Assembly: GCF_013415325.1 (NCBI RefSeq)
Contig: NZ_JACBYE010000022.1
Location: 1-64,000 of the forward strand
DNA length: 64,000 nt
Source: Sanguibacter inulinus
GTDB taxonomy: Bacteria; Actinomycetota; Actinomycetes; Actinomycetales; Cellulomonadaceae
Direction of reading: 5' to 3'
Shown piece by piece: positions 9,591 through 20,699 of this stretch (within the stretch, counting starts at the first letter, position 1; each line of letters starts with the position of its first letter). Below the pieces are notes generated by a model. The model was not told where the DNA came from. It did not search any database and saw only the letters and a list, made by a program, of their open reading frames with translations. Both the position numbers and the translations under genes were made by a program.

Positions 9591-10061
9591 ATGACTTCCT
9601 CAGGTTTCTCCCAGCCGTCTGAGCCCACGCCCGAGCGTCGGGGCGCCCTCGGCCGCTGGTTCGAGGTGCGTCGTCACCCCGCGGTCTGGGCCACGTCTGC
9701 CCTCCTCGCCCTCGAAGGTCTGGCGCTCGTCGTCTTCGCGGTGATCGGCGCCCTCGACTTCCTCCCCGGGCGGGACAGGGTCGTCTCGGTCGCGATCGCC
9801 CTCACCCTGTCGTGCGCGGCAGGGGCCTGGCTGATGCTCGCAGCCGCCTACGGGGTGTCCGTGGGACGGTCCTGGGTGCGGGGTCCCGTCATCACCGTGC
9901 AGGTGCTGACGGGGCTGGTCGGTGTGAGCTTCCTCCAGGGCGGCACGACGGGCCTCGGTCTGGCGCTCGTCGTCGTCGCGGTCCTCGGTCTGGTCGGGCT
10001 GCTCTCCGGTCCGGTCTCCAGCTTCACCGGTCGTCGCACCTACGACCTCGACCAGGACTGA
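9591..10061 (+). CDS. Small four-helix membrane protein, unknown function
   Basis: Protein of 156 residues. A hydrophilic N terminus of about 35 residues precedes four hydrophobic segments (starting near WATSALLALEG, VVSVAIALTLS, VITVQVLTG and LGLALVVVAVLG); the last ends close to the C terminus. No family is recognised. The ATG at 9591 is preferred over the GTG at 9561 because TGGAG lies just upstream and the -10-like TATCGT is only a dozen bases away, so the extra ten codons would be untranscribed. It stands alone between whiB1 and the ABC exporter and shares a two-way terminator with the latter. Confidence 0.65.
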   Translation: MTSSGFSQPSEPTPERRGALGRWFEVRRHPAVWATSALLALEGLALVVFAVIGALDFLPGRDRVVSVAIALTLSCAAGAWLMLAAAYGVSVGRSWVRGPVITVQVLTGLVGVSFLQGGTTGLGLALVVVAVLGLVGLLSGPVSSFTGRRTYDLDQD

Positions 10062-10123
10062 GCCGGCGCGGTTCGCGCCTGCCCCCACCGGCACCTGACG
10101 AGCGCCTGCGGCAGCCACCCTGA

Positions 10124-10164
10124 CGCAGAGGGCGGGCAGACGTGGTGCCTGCCCGCCCTCTGCG
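10124..10164. terminator. Two-way terminator
   Basis: Perfect 16-bp stem (10124-10139 with 10149-10164) and a nine-base loop between the convergent membrane-protein gene (ends 10061) and ABC permease gene (ends 10177). Confidence 0.85.
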
Positions 10165-10176
10165 GTGCTGCCGACC

Positions 10177-12788
10177 TCAGTCGACGGCCAGTGCCTCGAC
10201 CGGCGAGGTCTTCGCCGCCGAGCGTCCGGGGACGATCGACGCGAGCAGGCCTGCCGCGACGGCGACCAGGACGACGAGCCCGAGCGTCCCGAAGGGAACC
10301 GTGAGCGACACGTCGGCGAAGCCGCCGAGGACCACCAACGACCCGACCCACCCGTAGAGCAGCCCGAGGGCGACCCCGAGGACCGCGCCGACCCCGGCGA
10401 TGAGCATGCCCTCCTGCGCGAGCGTCGAGCGCAGCTGGCGCTTGCTCAGCCCGATGGCCCGGAGCGTGGCCGACTCGCGTCGTCGCTCGAGGACCGACAG
10501 GGAGAGCGTGTTCGCCACCCCGATGAGGGCGATCACCACGGCGATGGCCAGGAGGCCGACGACCACCGCGAGGATGGTGTCGATCGCCTGCTGCATCGTG
10601 GCCCGCTCGACGGCGGCACCTGCCACGCCGACCGAGGTCCCCGACACCGCGTCGCGGATCTCGTTGACCGTGCTGCCGGCGTCGTCGAGGTCGGTGACCT
10701 TGACCCAGACCGAGGTCGGTGCCGTCGACGAGACGATCTGCTCGCCGACGCTCGAGTCGACGACGACGTTCATGCCGGAGATGTCTCCGACCACCGCGTC
10801 GAGCGTGACCTCTCCACGGTCCCCCTCGAGGGTGATCGTGGAGGAGCCCTGGAGGAAGTAGTCGGCGTAGTTCTCCGAGACCACGGCGTGCGTGGCGTCG
10901 AGACCGTCGAGGATCGACGGGTCGCGCAGCGCGCCCCGGGCAGAGGCCGGGTCCACGACCTGCACGGTCTCGTCCTCGGCCACCGAGCCGTTCGACTCGG
11001 TCCGCACCAGGACCTCGGTGATCGGTGCCACGGCGGCCACCTCGTCGAGGCTGGACACCTCGGAGATCAGCGTGGGGGAGAGGGGCTCCACGTCGGTGCC
11101 CGCCGACCAGGCCTGTCCCTGGACCTGCACGTCGACGTTGTAGGTGCCGTCGAGGGTCGAGCTGAGAGAGCCACGCGCCGTCGAGGCGCCGACGGACATC
11201 ATCGCAACCAGGGTCACGCCGATGAGCAGCGCGCTGCTCGTCGCCGCGGTGCGGCGCGGGTTCCGGGTGATGTTGGCGGCGGCGAGCTGGGTGCTCGGCC
11301 CTGCGGACGAGAGCATCCGACCGACCGCGCCGACGATCTTCGGCACCCAGAACACGGCACCGAGCAGGACCCCCACGAAGGAGGTTGCCCCGCCCAGGAC
11401 GCCGGCCAGCAGCCCGACCTCGACCTGCCCGTTCTGGCTGGCAGCCACGCCGCCGACCACGAGGAGCGCGCCGCCGAGCACGAGGAGCAGGGTGAAGACG
11501 AGACGGACCCGTCCGCCGCCGGCTGTCGCGCTCGGTGCCTCGGAGGGGCGCAGCGCCTCGAGGGGTGCGACACGGGTCGCGGCCCGCGCGGGGACGAGGC
11601 TGGCGAGGACAGTCACGAGGGTGCCGACCACGAGCGGCCAGACCACGGCGGCGACTGAGAAGGAGATACGGCTGGGGACCGGGATGTCGAGGTCGACCCG
11701 ACCGAGCACCATGACCGCGATCTGCACGAAGGCAGACCCGACGGCCAGCCCGATCGCCGACGAGACCAGACCGAGGGTCGCGGCCTCGAGGACGACCGAC
11801 TGACGCAGCTGGGACTTCTTGGCGCCGACGCAGCGCAGCAGCGCGAGCGTCCGGGTCCGCTGGGCGACGATCACCTGGAAGGTGTTCGAGATGACGAGGG
11901 CCGCGACGAGCAGTGCGATCGCCGCGAAGGAGAGGATCGTCAGGGTGAAGACCTGCTGGTCCCCGGTGACGGCGTTGATCGAGCTCTCGGCGGCAGCGTC
12001 CTTGGTCTCCACCGTCATGCCCTGGTCGGCGACGACGGCCTGGATCGCGCTGCTCACCGCCGACTCGTCGGCGCCTGCCTCGAGCAGCACGGCGATGTCG
12101 ACGTGCATGGGGTCGGAGTCGGGCCAACGACGGTCCGTGAAGGTGTCCGCGGTCACCACAGCAGCCCCGCCCTGCATCGCGTAGGCCTTGAAGGGGTCGT
12201 CGACGATCCCGCTGACGGTGAGCGTCGTCTCGACAGGCTCGTCGGACGCGGTCGTGCTCTCGCCGTCGACGGCTGACGTGCTCTCGACGGCCGAGGGCCC
12301 CCACGAGAGGTCCGTGAGCGTGTCGCCGGGAGCCACGCCGAGGAGCTCGGCGGCGTCCGCGGGGAGCGCGATCTCCTCGCTCGACGCCGGGAAGGTGCCG
12401 GACACGAGAGTGAGGGGCTGGAGCTTCGGCGACGAGGGCACGGCGATGGTGGCCTGGTAGAGGCTCCGGGCGCCGTTCTGGAGCTGGAGGTAGGTCGACT
12501 CGACCGGGTCTGCAGCCTCGACGCCGTCGATCTGGCGCATCTGGTCGAGCTGGGCCTCGTCGGCCGCGAACGACGTCGCGTCGCCGTAGCCGCCTGCCCC
12601 GCTCGCCGCGCGCACCACGAGCTCGGCCTGCCCGTACTGGGCGGCGACCGAGTCGTAGCTGGCGCGCTTGAGCACGTCGGAGGCGAGGAGGGTGGCGGCC
12701 ACGAAGGCCGTGCCGATCGCGATCGCGACACCGGCGGCAGCGAGCCGCCCGATGCTGCGTCGCATCTGGGCGAAGGTGAGGGCGAACA

Positions 12789-12789
<1 letters not shown>
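10177..12789 (-). CDS. FtsX/MacB-type ABC transporter permease
   Basis: Large permease of 870 residues in the FtsX family. It has an N-terminal helix, a large extracellular domain (about residues 45-280), three helices, a fourth, a second extracellular domain (about 510-720) and three more helices, giving the duplicated FtsX arrangement. The C-terminal region holds the hallmark stretch ERRRESATLRAIGLSKRQLR. Such proteins with a cognate ATPase export or mechanotransmit rather than import. The start overlaps the ATPase stop by one base. With the two-component genes upstream, the set looks like an envelope-stress or antimicrobial-peptide export module. The substrate is unknown. Confidence 0.9.
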
Positions 12790-13616
<827 letters not shown>

Positions 13617-13828
13617 GAGATGTCTCCTGGTGGCGGGGGAACGATGGACGTCGGGAGCGGACGCGCTCCGAGGAGCGCACGAGCTGGGGAACCCGCCCCC
13701 GACGTGATCACCACGCTAGTTCTGGGGCCTCGCCCGCTGCGTCGGGCCGAGGGCTGGTCTTGCCCTGCCCGCTGTCATCCCCCGGGCGGACCTGTGACGA
13801 CGTCCGAGCCGTCCGCGGACGGACCGGG

Positions 13829-14542
13829 CTACTCGCCTGGACGGACCAGACCGGTCTCGTAGGCGGTGACCACGGCCTGCACCCTGTCGCGAGCACCCAG
13901 CTTGGCCAAGATCCTGCCGACGTGCGTCTTGACCGTCGCCTCGGCGACGAACAGGTCCGAGGCGATCTCCTGGTTCGCGCGGCCTCGCGCCATGAGCACG
14001 AGGACCTCGCGCTCGCGGTCGGTGAGGCTGTCGACGGCCGAGGCCTTGCCCGAGTCGGCGAGCTGCTCTGCCGGGAGGGTCGTCACGAGCCTGTCGAGCA
14101 GCCGGCGTGTGGTCGAGGGGGCGATGACGGCGTCGCCCGAGTGGACGGTGCGGATGGCCGCGAGCATCTCCTCGGGCGGGGCGTCCTTGAGCAGGAACCC
14201 GCTCGCCCCGGAGCGGATCGCCTCGAGGGCGTACTCGTCGAGGTCGAAGGTCGTCAGCACGATGATGCGCGGAGCCGTGTCGGGGTGCGCGGCCCACAGC
14301 GCTGTCAGCTGGGCCGTCGCGACGAGCCCGTCCATGGTCGGCATCCGGATGTCCATGAGCACCACGTCGACGGGGTGGTCGGTCAGCAGGCGGACCGCCT
14401 GGGCGCCGTCACCGGCCTCGACCACGACCTCGAGGTCGGGCTGAGAGTCGATCACCATGCGGAACCCGGCCCTGAGGAGCTGCTGGTCGTCGACGATCGC
14501 GACGCGGATGTGCGGTGAGGCGTCGGGCAGGGCGGTCGTCAT
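13829..14542 (-). CDS. NarL/LuxR-type response regulator
   Basis: Response regulator of 237 residues. The receiver domain has the acidic pocket IVDDQ, phospho-acceptor D64 (VVLMDIRMP) and the conserved Lys in LKDAPPEE. The C-terminal LuxR helix-turn-helix begins LTDREREVLVLMARG and has the ANQEIA...TVKTHVGRIL recognition region. Its ATG overlaps the stop of the histidine kinase gene by four bases, so the two are co-translated. The ABC exporter genes lie downstream on the same strand and are the likely targets. Confidence 0.93.
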   Translation of the reverse strand: MTTALPDASPHIRVAIVDDQQLLRAGFRMVIDSQPDLEVVVEAGDGAQAVRLLTDHPVDVVLMDIRMPTMDGLVATAQLTALWAAHPDTAPRIIVLTTFDLDEYALEAIRSGASGFLLKDAPPEEMLAAIRTVHSGDAVIAPSTTRRLLDRLVTTLPAEQLADSGKASAVDSLTDREREVLVLMARGRANQEIASDLFVAEATVKTHVGRILAKLGARDRVQAVVTAYETGLVRPGE

Positions 14543-15798
14543 GGTGCGGAGAGCTCCTCGGTACGTGGCTCGGGCAGCGGAAGGTCAAGCATCACACGGA
14601 AGCCGCCGCCGGGGCGTGGTCCCGAGGTCACGGTCCCCCCGAACATCGCGGCGCGCTCGCGCATGCCGAGCAGTCCTTGACCGGCGCCGTCGCTGTCGGC
14701 CGAGGCGCCGCGCCCGTCGTCGTCGATCTCGACCTTGACGCTGCGGCGTTCCCACGTCACCACGACGGTCACCGAGGGGTCCGGCCCTGCGTGCTTGAGG
14801 ATGTTCGTCAGCGCTTCCTGGCAGATCCTGTACAGCGTCAGGCCCGTGCCCGGGGGCAGCGTCCTGGCGACGCCCATGCGGACGAGCGAGACCCGCATCC
14901 CCGAGGCGCGCACCTGCTCGACGAGGGCTGTGATGTCTCCTGCGGCAGGTTGCGGTGTGCGCTCGGCGGCCCCGCCGTTGCCCCGCTCGTCGTCGGGCTC
15001 GTCGCGGAGCACGCCGAGGAGCCTGCGCATGTCGGCGAGGGCTGCGCGACCGGTCTCGCTGATGGTCCCGAGGGTGCGGGTGGCGGCCTCCGGGTCGGCC
15101 GTGGCCGCGTAGCGCCCGCCGTCGGCCTGGGCGATCATCACCGAGAGGGAGTGGGCGACGATGTCGTGCATCTCGCGGGCGATGCGCGAGCGCTCGGCGG
15201 CTGTCGCGATGCGGGCCTGCTGGTCACGCTCGACCTCGAGGCTGCGGGTCCTGTCACGCAGCGCGATGAGGGTCTCCCGACGGGCGCGGCGCACGAGCCC
15301 GAAGGCCCAGGTCGCGACGAAGAGCAGCCCCACGAAGATGACCGACAGGATCATGCCGAAGATCGTGTTCCCGGCGCCGCTCTGCAGGCCGAGCATGGCC
15401 CCCAGCAGCGCCGAGCCGAGGAGACCTGTCGCGATGGCGACGAGGTGCGCCCAGCGCGGGCCGTAGACGGTGACGGAGAACAGGGCCACGAGGACGAAGA
15501 AGTTGGCCGGCAGCACGAGAGGCATGCCGAGCAGCATCTGGACGAGGGTGGCGGTGTAGACGAGGGTCACGGAGAGCACCGGCCGGGTACGGCGCACAGC
15601 CAGCGGCCCCACGGTCAGCAGCGCGAAGAGCGCGAGGACGGGTGCGGTCCCCACGGTGCCGAGCCCGTAGTCGATGTACCCGGAGGACATGGCCGTCGAC
15701 AGCGGCACGACGACGAGCAGCGTGAGCAGGGTCCCGACGACGTCGACCTGCGCGCGGTGCTCTTCGGCCCAGCGGCCTGCCCTGTCGTACCAGTTCAT
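14539..15798 (-). CDS. HisKA_3 sensor histidine kinase
   Basis: Membrane sensor kinase of 419 residues. About five N-terminal transmembrane helices within the first 175 residues leave little extracellular loop, a form common in kinases that sense membrane state or an associated transporter. The HisKA_3 domain has its phospho-acceptor in REMHDIVAHSLS, and the ATPase domain shows EALTNILKHAG, DDDGRGA and GQGLLGMRERA. It is the sensor partner of the overlapping response-regulator gene. The signal is unknown. Confidence 0.92.
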   Translation of the reverse strand: MNWYDRAGRWAEEHRAQVDVVGTLLTLLVVVPLSTAMSSGYIDYGLGTVGTAPVLALFALLTVGPLAVRRTRPVLSVTLVYTATLVQMLLGMPLVLPANFFVLVALFSVTVYGPRWAHLVAIATGLLGSALLGAMLGLQSGAGNTIFGMILSVIFVGLLFVATWAFGLVRRARRETLIALRDRTRSLEVERDQQARIATAAERSRIAREMHDIVAHSLSVMIAQADGGRYAATADPEAATRTLGTISETGRAALADMRRLLGVLRDEPDDERGNGGAAERTPQPAAGDITALVEQVRASGMRVSLVRMGVARTLPPGTGLTLYRICQEALTNILKHAGPDPSVTVVVTWERRSVKVEIDDDGRGASADSDGAGQGLLGMRERAAMFGGTVTSGPRPGGGFRVMLDLPLPEPRTEELSAP

Positions 15799-16055
15799 GG
15801 GGGACAGCCTAGAGAGGCCTCGGGGGGAGCGGCGTCAGCCCCAGGGCGGAGCCCCGGCGCCGCGAGCGCCCCTGCGGGCTGACGGCGTCCGCGGGGCACG
15901 GCCGGTCTCGCGGCGGCACGCCTGACCTGCGGCGCTCTGACCCGGCGGCCCCTGGTGCCGGAGCCGCGACGGCCGACGCGATGTGTGATGCACTCGCCCA
16001 GGGCACGCGCGAACTTCATCACCCGCAGGGGGCTTTCATGACCTAGCATGGGCGA

Positions 16056-16739
16056 ATGACCCACGTACTTCTGGCTGAGGACGACCCGGCCATTGCCGAA
16101 CCTTTGGCGCGCGCCCTCTCACGTGAGGGATACAACGTGGTCGTGCAAGGAACAGGTCAAGGCGCGATCGACAACGCGTCTGTCGCCGACCTGGTCGTGC
16201 TCGACCTCGGGCTCCCGGACATGGACGGACTCGAGGTCGCCCGTGCGATCCGCGGTCTCGGCCTGACCACCCCCGTGCTCGTCCTCACCGCCCGTGCCGA
16301 CGAGGTCGACCTCGTCGTCGGTCTCGACGCCGGTGCCGACGACTACGTCACCAAGCCCTTCAGGCTCGCCGAGCTGCTCGCCCGCGTCCGCGCGCTGCTG
16401 CGTCGCACCCACGGCGACCCGACCGAGGCCGAAGAGCTCCACGCGCAGGACGTCAAGGTCGACGTCGCCGCGCACCGTGCCTTCCAGGGCGAGCGCGAGC
16501 TCCACCTGACCACCAAGGAGTTCGAGCTGCTCCGCGTGCTCGTCCAGGGCGCTGGCACCGTCGTCGTCCGCGACGCGCTCATGCGCGAGGTCTGGGGCTC
16601 GGAGCCGATCGGCTCGACCAAGACCCTCGACATGCACGTGTCCTGGCTGCGCCGCAAGCTCGGTGACGACGCCAACTCGCCGCGCTACATCACCACGGTG
16701 CGCGGCCTCGGCTTCAGGTTCGAGAACGGCGAGGGCTGA
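16056..16739 (+). CDS. OmpR/PhoB-type response regulator
   Basis: Response regulator of 227 residues with receiver acidic pair EDD (residues 8-10), phospho-acceptor D50 (VVLDLGLPD) and KPF. The C-terminal winged helix contains LTTKEFELLRVL and ends with YITTVRGLGFRFE, the PhoB-family finish. The downstream gene is its cognate kinase, separated by 79 bases that can fold into a strong hairpin. The regulon cannot be deduced; the neighbours on the far side are GtrA and purine genes. Confidence 0.93.
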   Translation: MTHVLLAEDDPAIAEPLARALSREGYNVVVQGTGQGAIDNASVADLVVLDLGLPDMDGLEVARAIRGLGLTTPVLVLTARADEVDLVVGLDAGADDYVTKPFRLAELLARVRALLRRTHGDPTEAEELHAQDVKVDVAAHRAFQGERELHLTTKEFELLRVLVQGAGTVVVRDALMREVWGSEPIGSTKTLDMHVSWLRRKLGDDANSPRYITTVRGLGFRFENGEG

Positions 16740-16759
16740 GCCCTCCCGCTGGTTGACGC

Positions 16760-16801
16760 GGGTCCGTCAGCGCCCGGCCACCCCGGTGCGCCGACGGACC
16801 C
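16760..16801 (+). terminator. Stem-loop between response regulator and kinase
   Basis: Outer arms 16760-16768 and 16793-16801 pair perfectly, continuing inward after one mismatch with GCGC/GCGC. It may lower expression of the kinase relative to the regulator. Confidence 0.5.
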
Positions 16802-16818
16802 CATGAGCGAGGACTGAC

Positions 16819-18144
16819 ATGCGACGTCGAGTACTGATGGCCACGGTGTCTGCCGTGGCTGTCGCCGTCATCCTGCTCGGGCTCCCGCTCGCGCTCATCG
16901 GCGCGACCCTCGTGCGCGACAACGAGATCCGCTCGCTCCAGGCCCGCACCTCCGAGCTCGGACGCTCGATCGAGAACCGTCTGGCGCGCGACGAGCAGAT
17001 CACCCCCGACCTCCTCGAGCGCTACGTCGGCGGGGACGACGGCAACCTCACGGGCTACGTGCAGGTGTTCGGTGTGGGCGACAAGATCACCGCCGGCGAA
17101 CCCATCGAGGGCCGCACCGAGTCGCGGCCGATCCGCACGCAGTCCAACTGGATCGTGCAGATCGAGGTGTCGACCTGGGCGCTCTACCTGCGCAGCGCGC
17201 AGGTGGTGGTCCTCGTGGTCGCCGCAGCCGTCGTGGCCTTCGGTGCCGGGATCGTCATGGCCGTCTGGCAGGCGAACCGCCTCTCCGCGCCCCTCGTCTA
17301 TCTCGCGGCCTCCGCCGAGCAGCTCGGCTCGGGTCAGGTGCGCCCGCGCATCGAGCCGTCGGGTGTCGAGGAGATCGACCTCGTCGCCGCCGAGCTCGGC
17401 CGCAGCTCCGACCGGATGGCCGGTCGGCTCGCCGCCGAGCGGCAGTTCGCCTCCGACGCCTCCCACCAGCTCCGCACCCCGCTCACAGCGCTGTCGATGC
17501 GCCTCGAGGAGATCGCCATGGCGGCCCCCGAGAACCCCGAGGTGCAGGAAGAAGCACGGATCTCCCTCGAGCAGGTCGAGCGCCTCGTCCGGGTCGTCGA
17601 CGACCTGCTCTCCCGCTCGCGCACCTCGGGCGGGACGACCGAGGCCGTGCACCTCGTCGAGGTGCTCCAGCAGCAGGAGGAGGAGTGGGGCCCGACCTTC
17701 GAGGCTCAGGGCCGCAGGCTCGTCATCGACGTGTCGGACGAGATCCACGTCCTGGCGACCCCCGGGGCCCTCGCCCAGGTGCTCGCCACCCTCATCGAGA
17801 ACTCTCTCAAGCACGGTGGCGGGACCACGACGGTACGCGCCAAGCAGTCGGGTCCGAGCAAGGCGATGGTCATCACGGTGACCGACGAGGGCCCCGGTGT
17901 GCCCGACGACCTCGCACCACGGATCTTCGAGCGCGAGGTCACGTCCGGAAAGGGCACAGGGCTCGGGCTCGCGCTCGCCCGCGATCTCGCGGCGGCGGAC
18001 GGCGGGCGCCTCGAGCTCACGCAGCGTCAGCCGCCGATCTTCTCGGTGTTCCTCGCCGGGGTCCCGCGGACCATGAACCCCGACGTCGTGATCCCGCGGG
18101 GTGTCGCGATCTCGAGCAGCTCTAAGCGCCGGCGGTCTTGGTAG
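16819..18144 (+). CDS. HisKA sensor histidine kinase
   Basis: Membrane kinase of 441 residues. It has a transmembrane helix near residues 8-30, an extracellular segment of about 100 residues, a second helix (VVVLVVAAAVVAFGAG), a HAMP linker, a HisKA domain with phospho-acceptor in DASHQLRTPL, and an ATPase domain with N box ENSLKHG, G1 DEGPGV and G2 GTGLGLALA. It pairs with the response regulator just upstream. The 3' end overlaps the convergent GtrA gene by 23 bases, and the last 15 or so residues (ISSSSKRRR) lie in that overlap and look like a non-family tail. Confidence 0.92.
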   Translation: MRRRVLMATVSAVAVAVILLGLPLALIGATLVRDNEIRSLQARTSELGRSIENRLARDEQITPDLLERYVGGDDGNLTGYVQVFGVGDKITAGEPIEGRTESRPIRTQSNWIVQIEVSTWALYLRSAQVVVLVVAAAVVAFGAGIVMAVWQANRLSAPLVYLAASAEQLGSGQVRPRIEPSGVEEIDLVAAELGRSSDRMAGRLAAERQFASDASHQLRTPLTALSMRLEEIAMAAPENPEVQEEARISLEQVERLVRVVDDLLSRSRTSGGTTEAVHLVEVLQQQEEEWGPTFEAQGRRLVIDVSDEIHVLATPGALAQVLATLIENSLKHGGGTTTVRAKQSGPSKAMVITVTDEGPGVPDDLAPRIFEREVTSGKGTGLGLALARDLAAADGGRLELTQRQPPIFSVFLAGVPRTMNPDVVIPRGVAISSSSKRRRSW

Positions 18145-18748
18145 CCCCCGCGGGCTTCGCCGTGAAGACGAAGGTCCTGTACGCCAGGTAGCGGAACACC
18201 ATGCCGAGGACCAGCCCGACGCCGTTGGCGGAGATGTTGTCCGCGAGCGGGGAGCGCAGGTCGAGCACGTAGTGGGAGAACCACAGGCAGCCCAGGGCGA
18301 TCCCCATGCCACCGATGTTGACGACCACGAAGCCGATGAACTCGCGGAGCTGCGTCTGGGTCTTGCGGTCTGAGAAGGTCCAGTACCTGTTGCCGAGCCA
18401 CGCGACGATCGTGGCGACAGCGACCGAGAGCACCTTCGCGGTCAGCGGCTTGTCGGCGAGCAGGTCGCCCGGGCCGAAGCGCAAGAGGTTGAACAGACCC
18501 GTGTCGACGACGAAGGCGACCCCGCCGACGGTCCCGAAGCGCAGCAGCTCTGCGGCCCGCGCGACGAGCGCGCTGCGCCGTGACCTGCGAGGCTCGAGGG
18601 CGGGGACCTGTGACGCTGCCTCCGGGTCGGAAGGCTCGGTGCGCCCCGCGGGGGGAGCCGAGGGCGCGCGGCCCTCGGGCGCGGCGGCTGGTCCGTCCGG
18701 GTCCGGGGATCCCGCCGGCGACGTGGCCTGACGGACGTGCGAGGTCAT
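18122..18748 (-). CDS. GtrA-family membrane protein
   Basis: Protein of 208 residues: a Pro/Ser-rich cytoplasmic N terminus of about 65 residues and then a GtrA domain with four transmembrane helices (LLRFGTVGGVAFVVDTGLF; WLGNRYWTFSD is the family signature; FRYLAYRTFVF closes it). GtrA proteins are thought to flip or present polyprenol-phosphate-linked sugars for cell-surface glycosylation. The ATG at 18748 is chosen over one 11 codons upstream because TACTCT, a possible -10 element, lies just upstream, suggesting a leaderless or very short leader. The neighbourhood gtrA-purK-purE is widely conserved in actinobacteria. Confidence 0.85.
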   Translation of the reverse strand: MTSHVRQATSPAGSPDPDGPAAAPEGRAPSAPPAGRTEPSDPEAASQVPALEPRRSRRSALVARAAELLRFGTVGGVAFVVDTGLFNLLRFGPGDLLADKPLTAKVLSVAVATIVAWLGNRYWTFSDRKTQTQLREFIGFVVVNIGGMGIALGCLWFSHYVLDLRSPLADNISANGVGLVLGMVFRYLAYRTFVFTAKPAGATKTAGA

Positions 18749-18832
18749 CGTGGAAGAGTATCCCGGAAGCCTGCCGTCCACCTGTGCGACAGCCGAGGAC
18801 TCGGGTGCCGGTGTCGACTAGGGTGGTCTCTC

Positions 18833-20017
18833 GTGGCAGCTCCGGTGATCTCAGTAGTTGGTGGCGGGCAGCTTGCCCGGATGATGGCCCCTGCGGCGGC
18901 AGAGCTCGGGGTGCACCTGCGGGTGCTCGTCGAGGACCCTGCGTCGAGCGCGGCCCAGGTGGTGGTCGACGCCCCGGTGGGTGTCGCCTCGGACGAGTCC
19001 GCGCTGCGCGCACTGGTCGTCGGCGCCGACGTCCTGACCTTCGAGCACGAGCACGTGCCCAACGAGCTGCTGCGCGAGATCGTCGCCGCGGGCACCCCCG
19101 TGCACCCCGGCCCAGACGCCCTCGTCCAGGCCCAGGACAAGATCGTCATGCGACGGCGGATCGCCGAGCTCGGTGCGCCGTGCCCACGCTGGCTCGAGCT
19201 CCCGCGCGAGGAGAGCGCCGCCCGCGCGGCCCTCGACGCCTTCATCTCTCAAGGGGGCGGCGGCGAGGTCGTCGTCAAGACGTCCCGCGGCGGGTACGAC
19301 GGCAAGGGGGTGCGGGTCGTGGCCTCGGCCGACGCCGTGGCCGACTGGTTCGCGGCTGTCGCCATCGGTGGACCGACGCTGCTCGTCGAGGAGAAGGTGC
19401 CCTTCACCCGTGAGCTCGCCGTGCTGGTCGCCCGGCGTCCGAGCGGCGAGGCCCGCACCTGGCCCGTCGTCGAGTCCGTCCAGCGGGACGGGGTCTGCTC
19501 CGAGGTGGTCGCACCGGCCCCGGGCCTCACGCCCGCAGAGGCAGACCGCGCCCGCGCCGTCGCGCTGAGCATCGCCGAGGGGCTCGACGTCACCGGCGTC
19601 CTGGCCGTCGAGATGTTCGAGGTCCGCACGGGCCCCGACGCCGAGCCGGCGCTCGTCGTCAACGAGCTCGCCATGCGCCCGCACAACTCTGGGCACTGGA
19701 CGATCGACGGATCGGTCACCAGCCAGTTCGAGCAGCACCTGCGCGCGGTGCTCGACCTCCCGCTCGGCGAGACCGCTGCCACGGCCCCGTGGACCGTCAT
19801 GGCCAATGTGCTCGGCAGCGCGCTCGGTGACGTCACCGATGCCCTGCCCGCCGTGCTGGCTGCCTTCCCCGACGCGCGGGTGAACCTCTACGGCAAGCAG
19901 GTGCGGCCCGGCCGCAAGCTCGGCCACGTGAACGTCAGCGGCGCGGACCTCGACGAGGTCCGTCGGCGCGCCGTCGCCGCGGCGGCGATGCTGCGCGGAG
20001 AGACGCTGCCCGGCTGA
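18833..20017 (+). CDS. purK: N5-carboxyaminoimidazole ribonucleotide synthase
   Basis: ATP-grasp enzyme of 394 residues that uses ATP and bicarbonate to carboxylate aminoimidazole ribonucleotide in purine synthesis, feeding PurE encoded next to it. The N-terminal GGGQLARMM nucleotide-binding loop, the TFEHEHVP segment, the [15 protein letters not shown]-grasp loop and the [12 protein letters not shown] region are all present. GTG at 18833 is chosen because the domain starts within a few residues of it. TAGGGT ending nine bases before it suggests a leaderless transcript. The open frame upstream to 18737 is not part of the family. Confidence 0.95.
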   Translation: MAAPVISVVGGGQLARMMAPAAAELGVHLRVLVEDPASSAAQVVVDAPVGVASDESALRALVVGADVLTFEHEHVPNELLREIVAAGTPVHPGPDALVQAQDKIVMRRRIAELGAPCPRWLELPREESAARAALDAFISQGGGGEVVVKTSRGGYDGKGVRVVASADAVADWFAAVAIGGPTLLVEEKVPFTRELAVLVARRPSGEARTWPVVESVQRDGVCSEVVAPAPGLTPAEADRARAVALSIAEGLDVTGVLAVEMFEVRTGPDAEPALVVNELAMRPHNSGHWTIDGSVTSQFEQHLRAVLDLPLGETAATAPWTVMANVLGSALGDVTDALPAVLAAFPDARVNLYGKQVRPGRKLGHVNVSGADLDEVRRRAVAAAAMLRGETLPG

Positions 20018-20075
20018 CGCCTCGGCACGACCAGCACGTCAGCACCAGACCAGCACCGTCCCTGAGGAGAATCGC

Positions 20076-20606
20076 ATGAGCAACCCCGTCGTCGGCATCG
20101 TCATGGGCTCCGACTCCGACTGGCCTGTCATGCAGGCCGCAGCCGACGCGCTCGCCGAGCTCGGTGTCGAGGTCGAGGTCGACGTCGTGTCCGCCCACCG
20201 CATGCCGACCGAGATGATCGACTACGGCCGCGAGGCCGCCGGACGCGGTCTGCGCGCCATCATCGCCGGCGCCGGGGGAGCTGCCCACCTGCCCGGCATG
20301 CTGGCCGCGGTGACGCCTCTGCCGGTGATCGGCGTGCCTGTCCCGCTCGCCTACCTCGACGGCATGGACTCGCTGCTGTCGATCGTGCAGATGCCGGCCG
20401 GGGTCCCCGTCGCGACGGTGTCGATCGGCGGGGCGCGCAACGCCGGTCTGCTGGCGGCCCGCATCCTCGCGAGCGCGACCGACGACGAGTCTCTCGCGCT
20501 GCGCGAGCGGATGGTCGCCTTCCAGGCCGCGCTGAGCGAGCAGGCCAAGGAGAAGGGCGCGCGCCTGCGCGCCGGGCGTGACAGGCGGACCGGCTTCAGC
20601 GTCTGA
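20076..20606 (+). CDS. purE: N5-carboxyaminoimidazole ribonucleotide mutase
   Basis: PurE class I mutase of 176 residues, converting N5-CAIR to CAIR. Signatures are [10 protein letters not shown] near the N terminus, VVSAHRMP with the catalytic His, and [11 protein letters not shown]. The gene follows purK after 58 bases on the same strand with GAGGAG before its ATG, so both are probably co-transcribed. Length is normal. Confidence 0.96.
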   Translation: MSNPVVGIVMGSDSDWPVMQAAADALAELGVEVEVDVVSAHRMPTEMIDYGREAAGRGLRAIIAGAGGAAHLPGMLAAVTPLPVIGVPVPLAYLDGMDSLLSIVQMPAGVPVATVSIGGARNAGLLAARILASATDDESLALRERMVAFQAALSEQAKEKGARLRAGRDRRTGFSV

Positions 20607-20635
20607 CGCTCCTCCACCGAACCTCAGGCTCTGCG

Positions 20636-20674
20636 AGCGGGCCTGGTCCGAGGTCGACCCGGACCGGGCCCGCT
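20636..20674. terminator. Two-way terminator after purE and an LCP gene
   Basis: Fifteen-base stem with one G-T pair (20636-20650 with 20660-20674) and a nine-base loop between the convergent purE and LCP genes. Confidence 0.8.
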
Positions 20675-20699
20675 GACGCGTCGTGCGACGTGTCGGTGC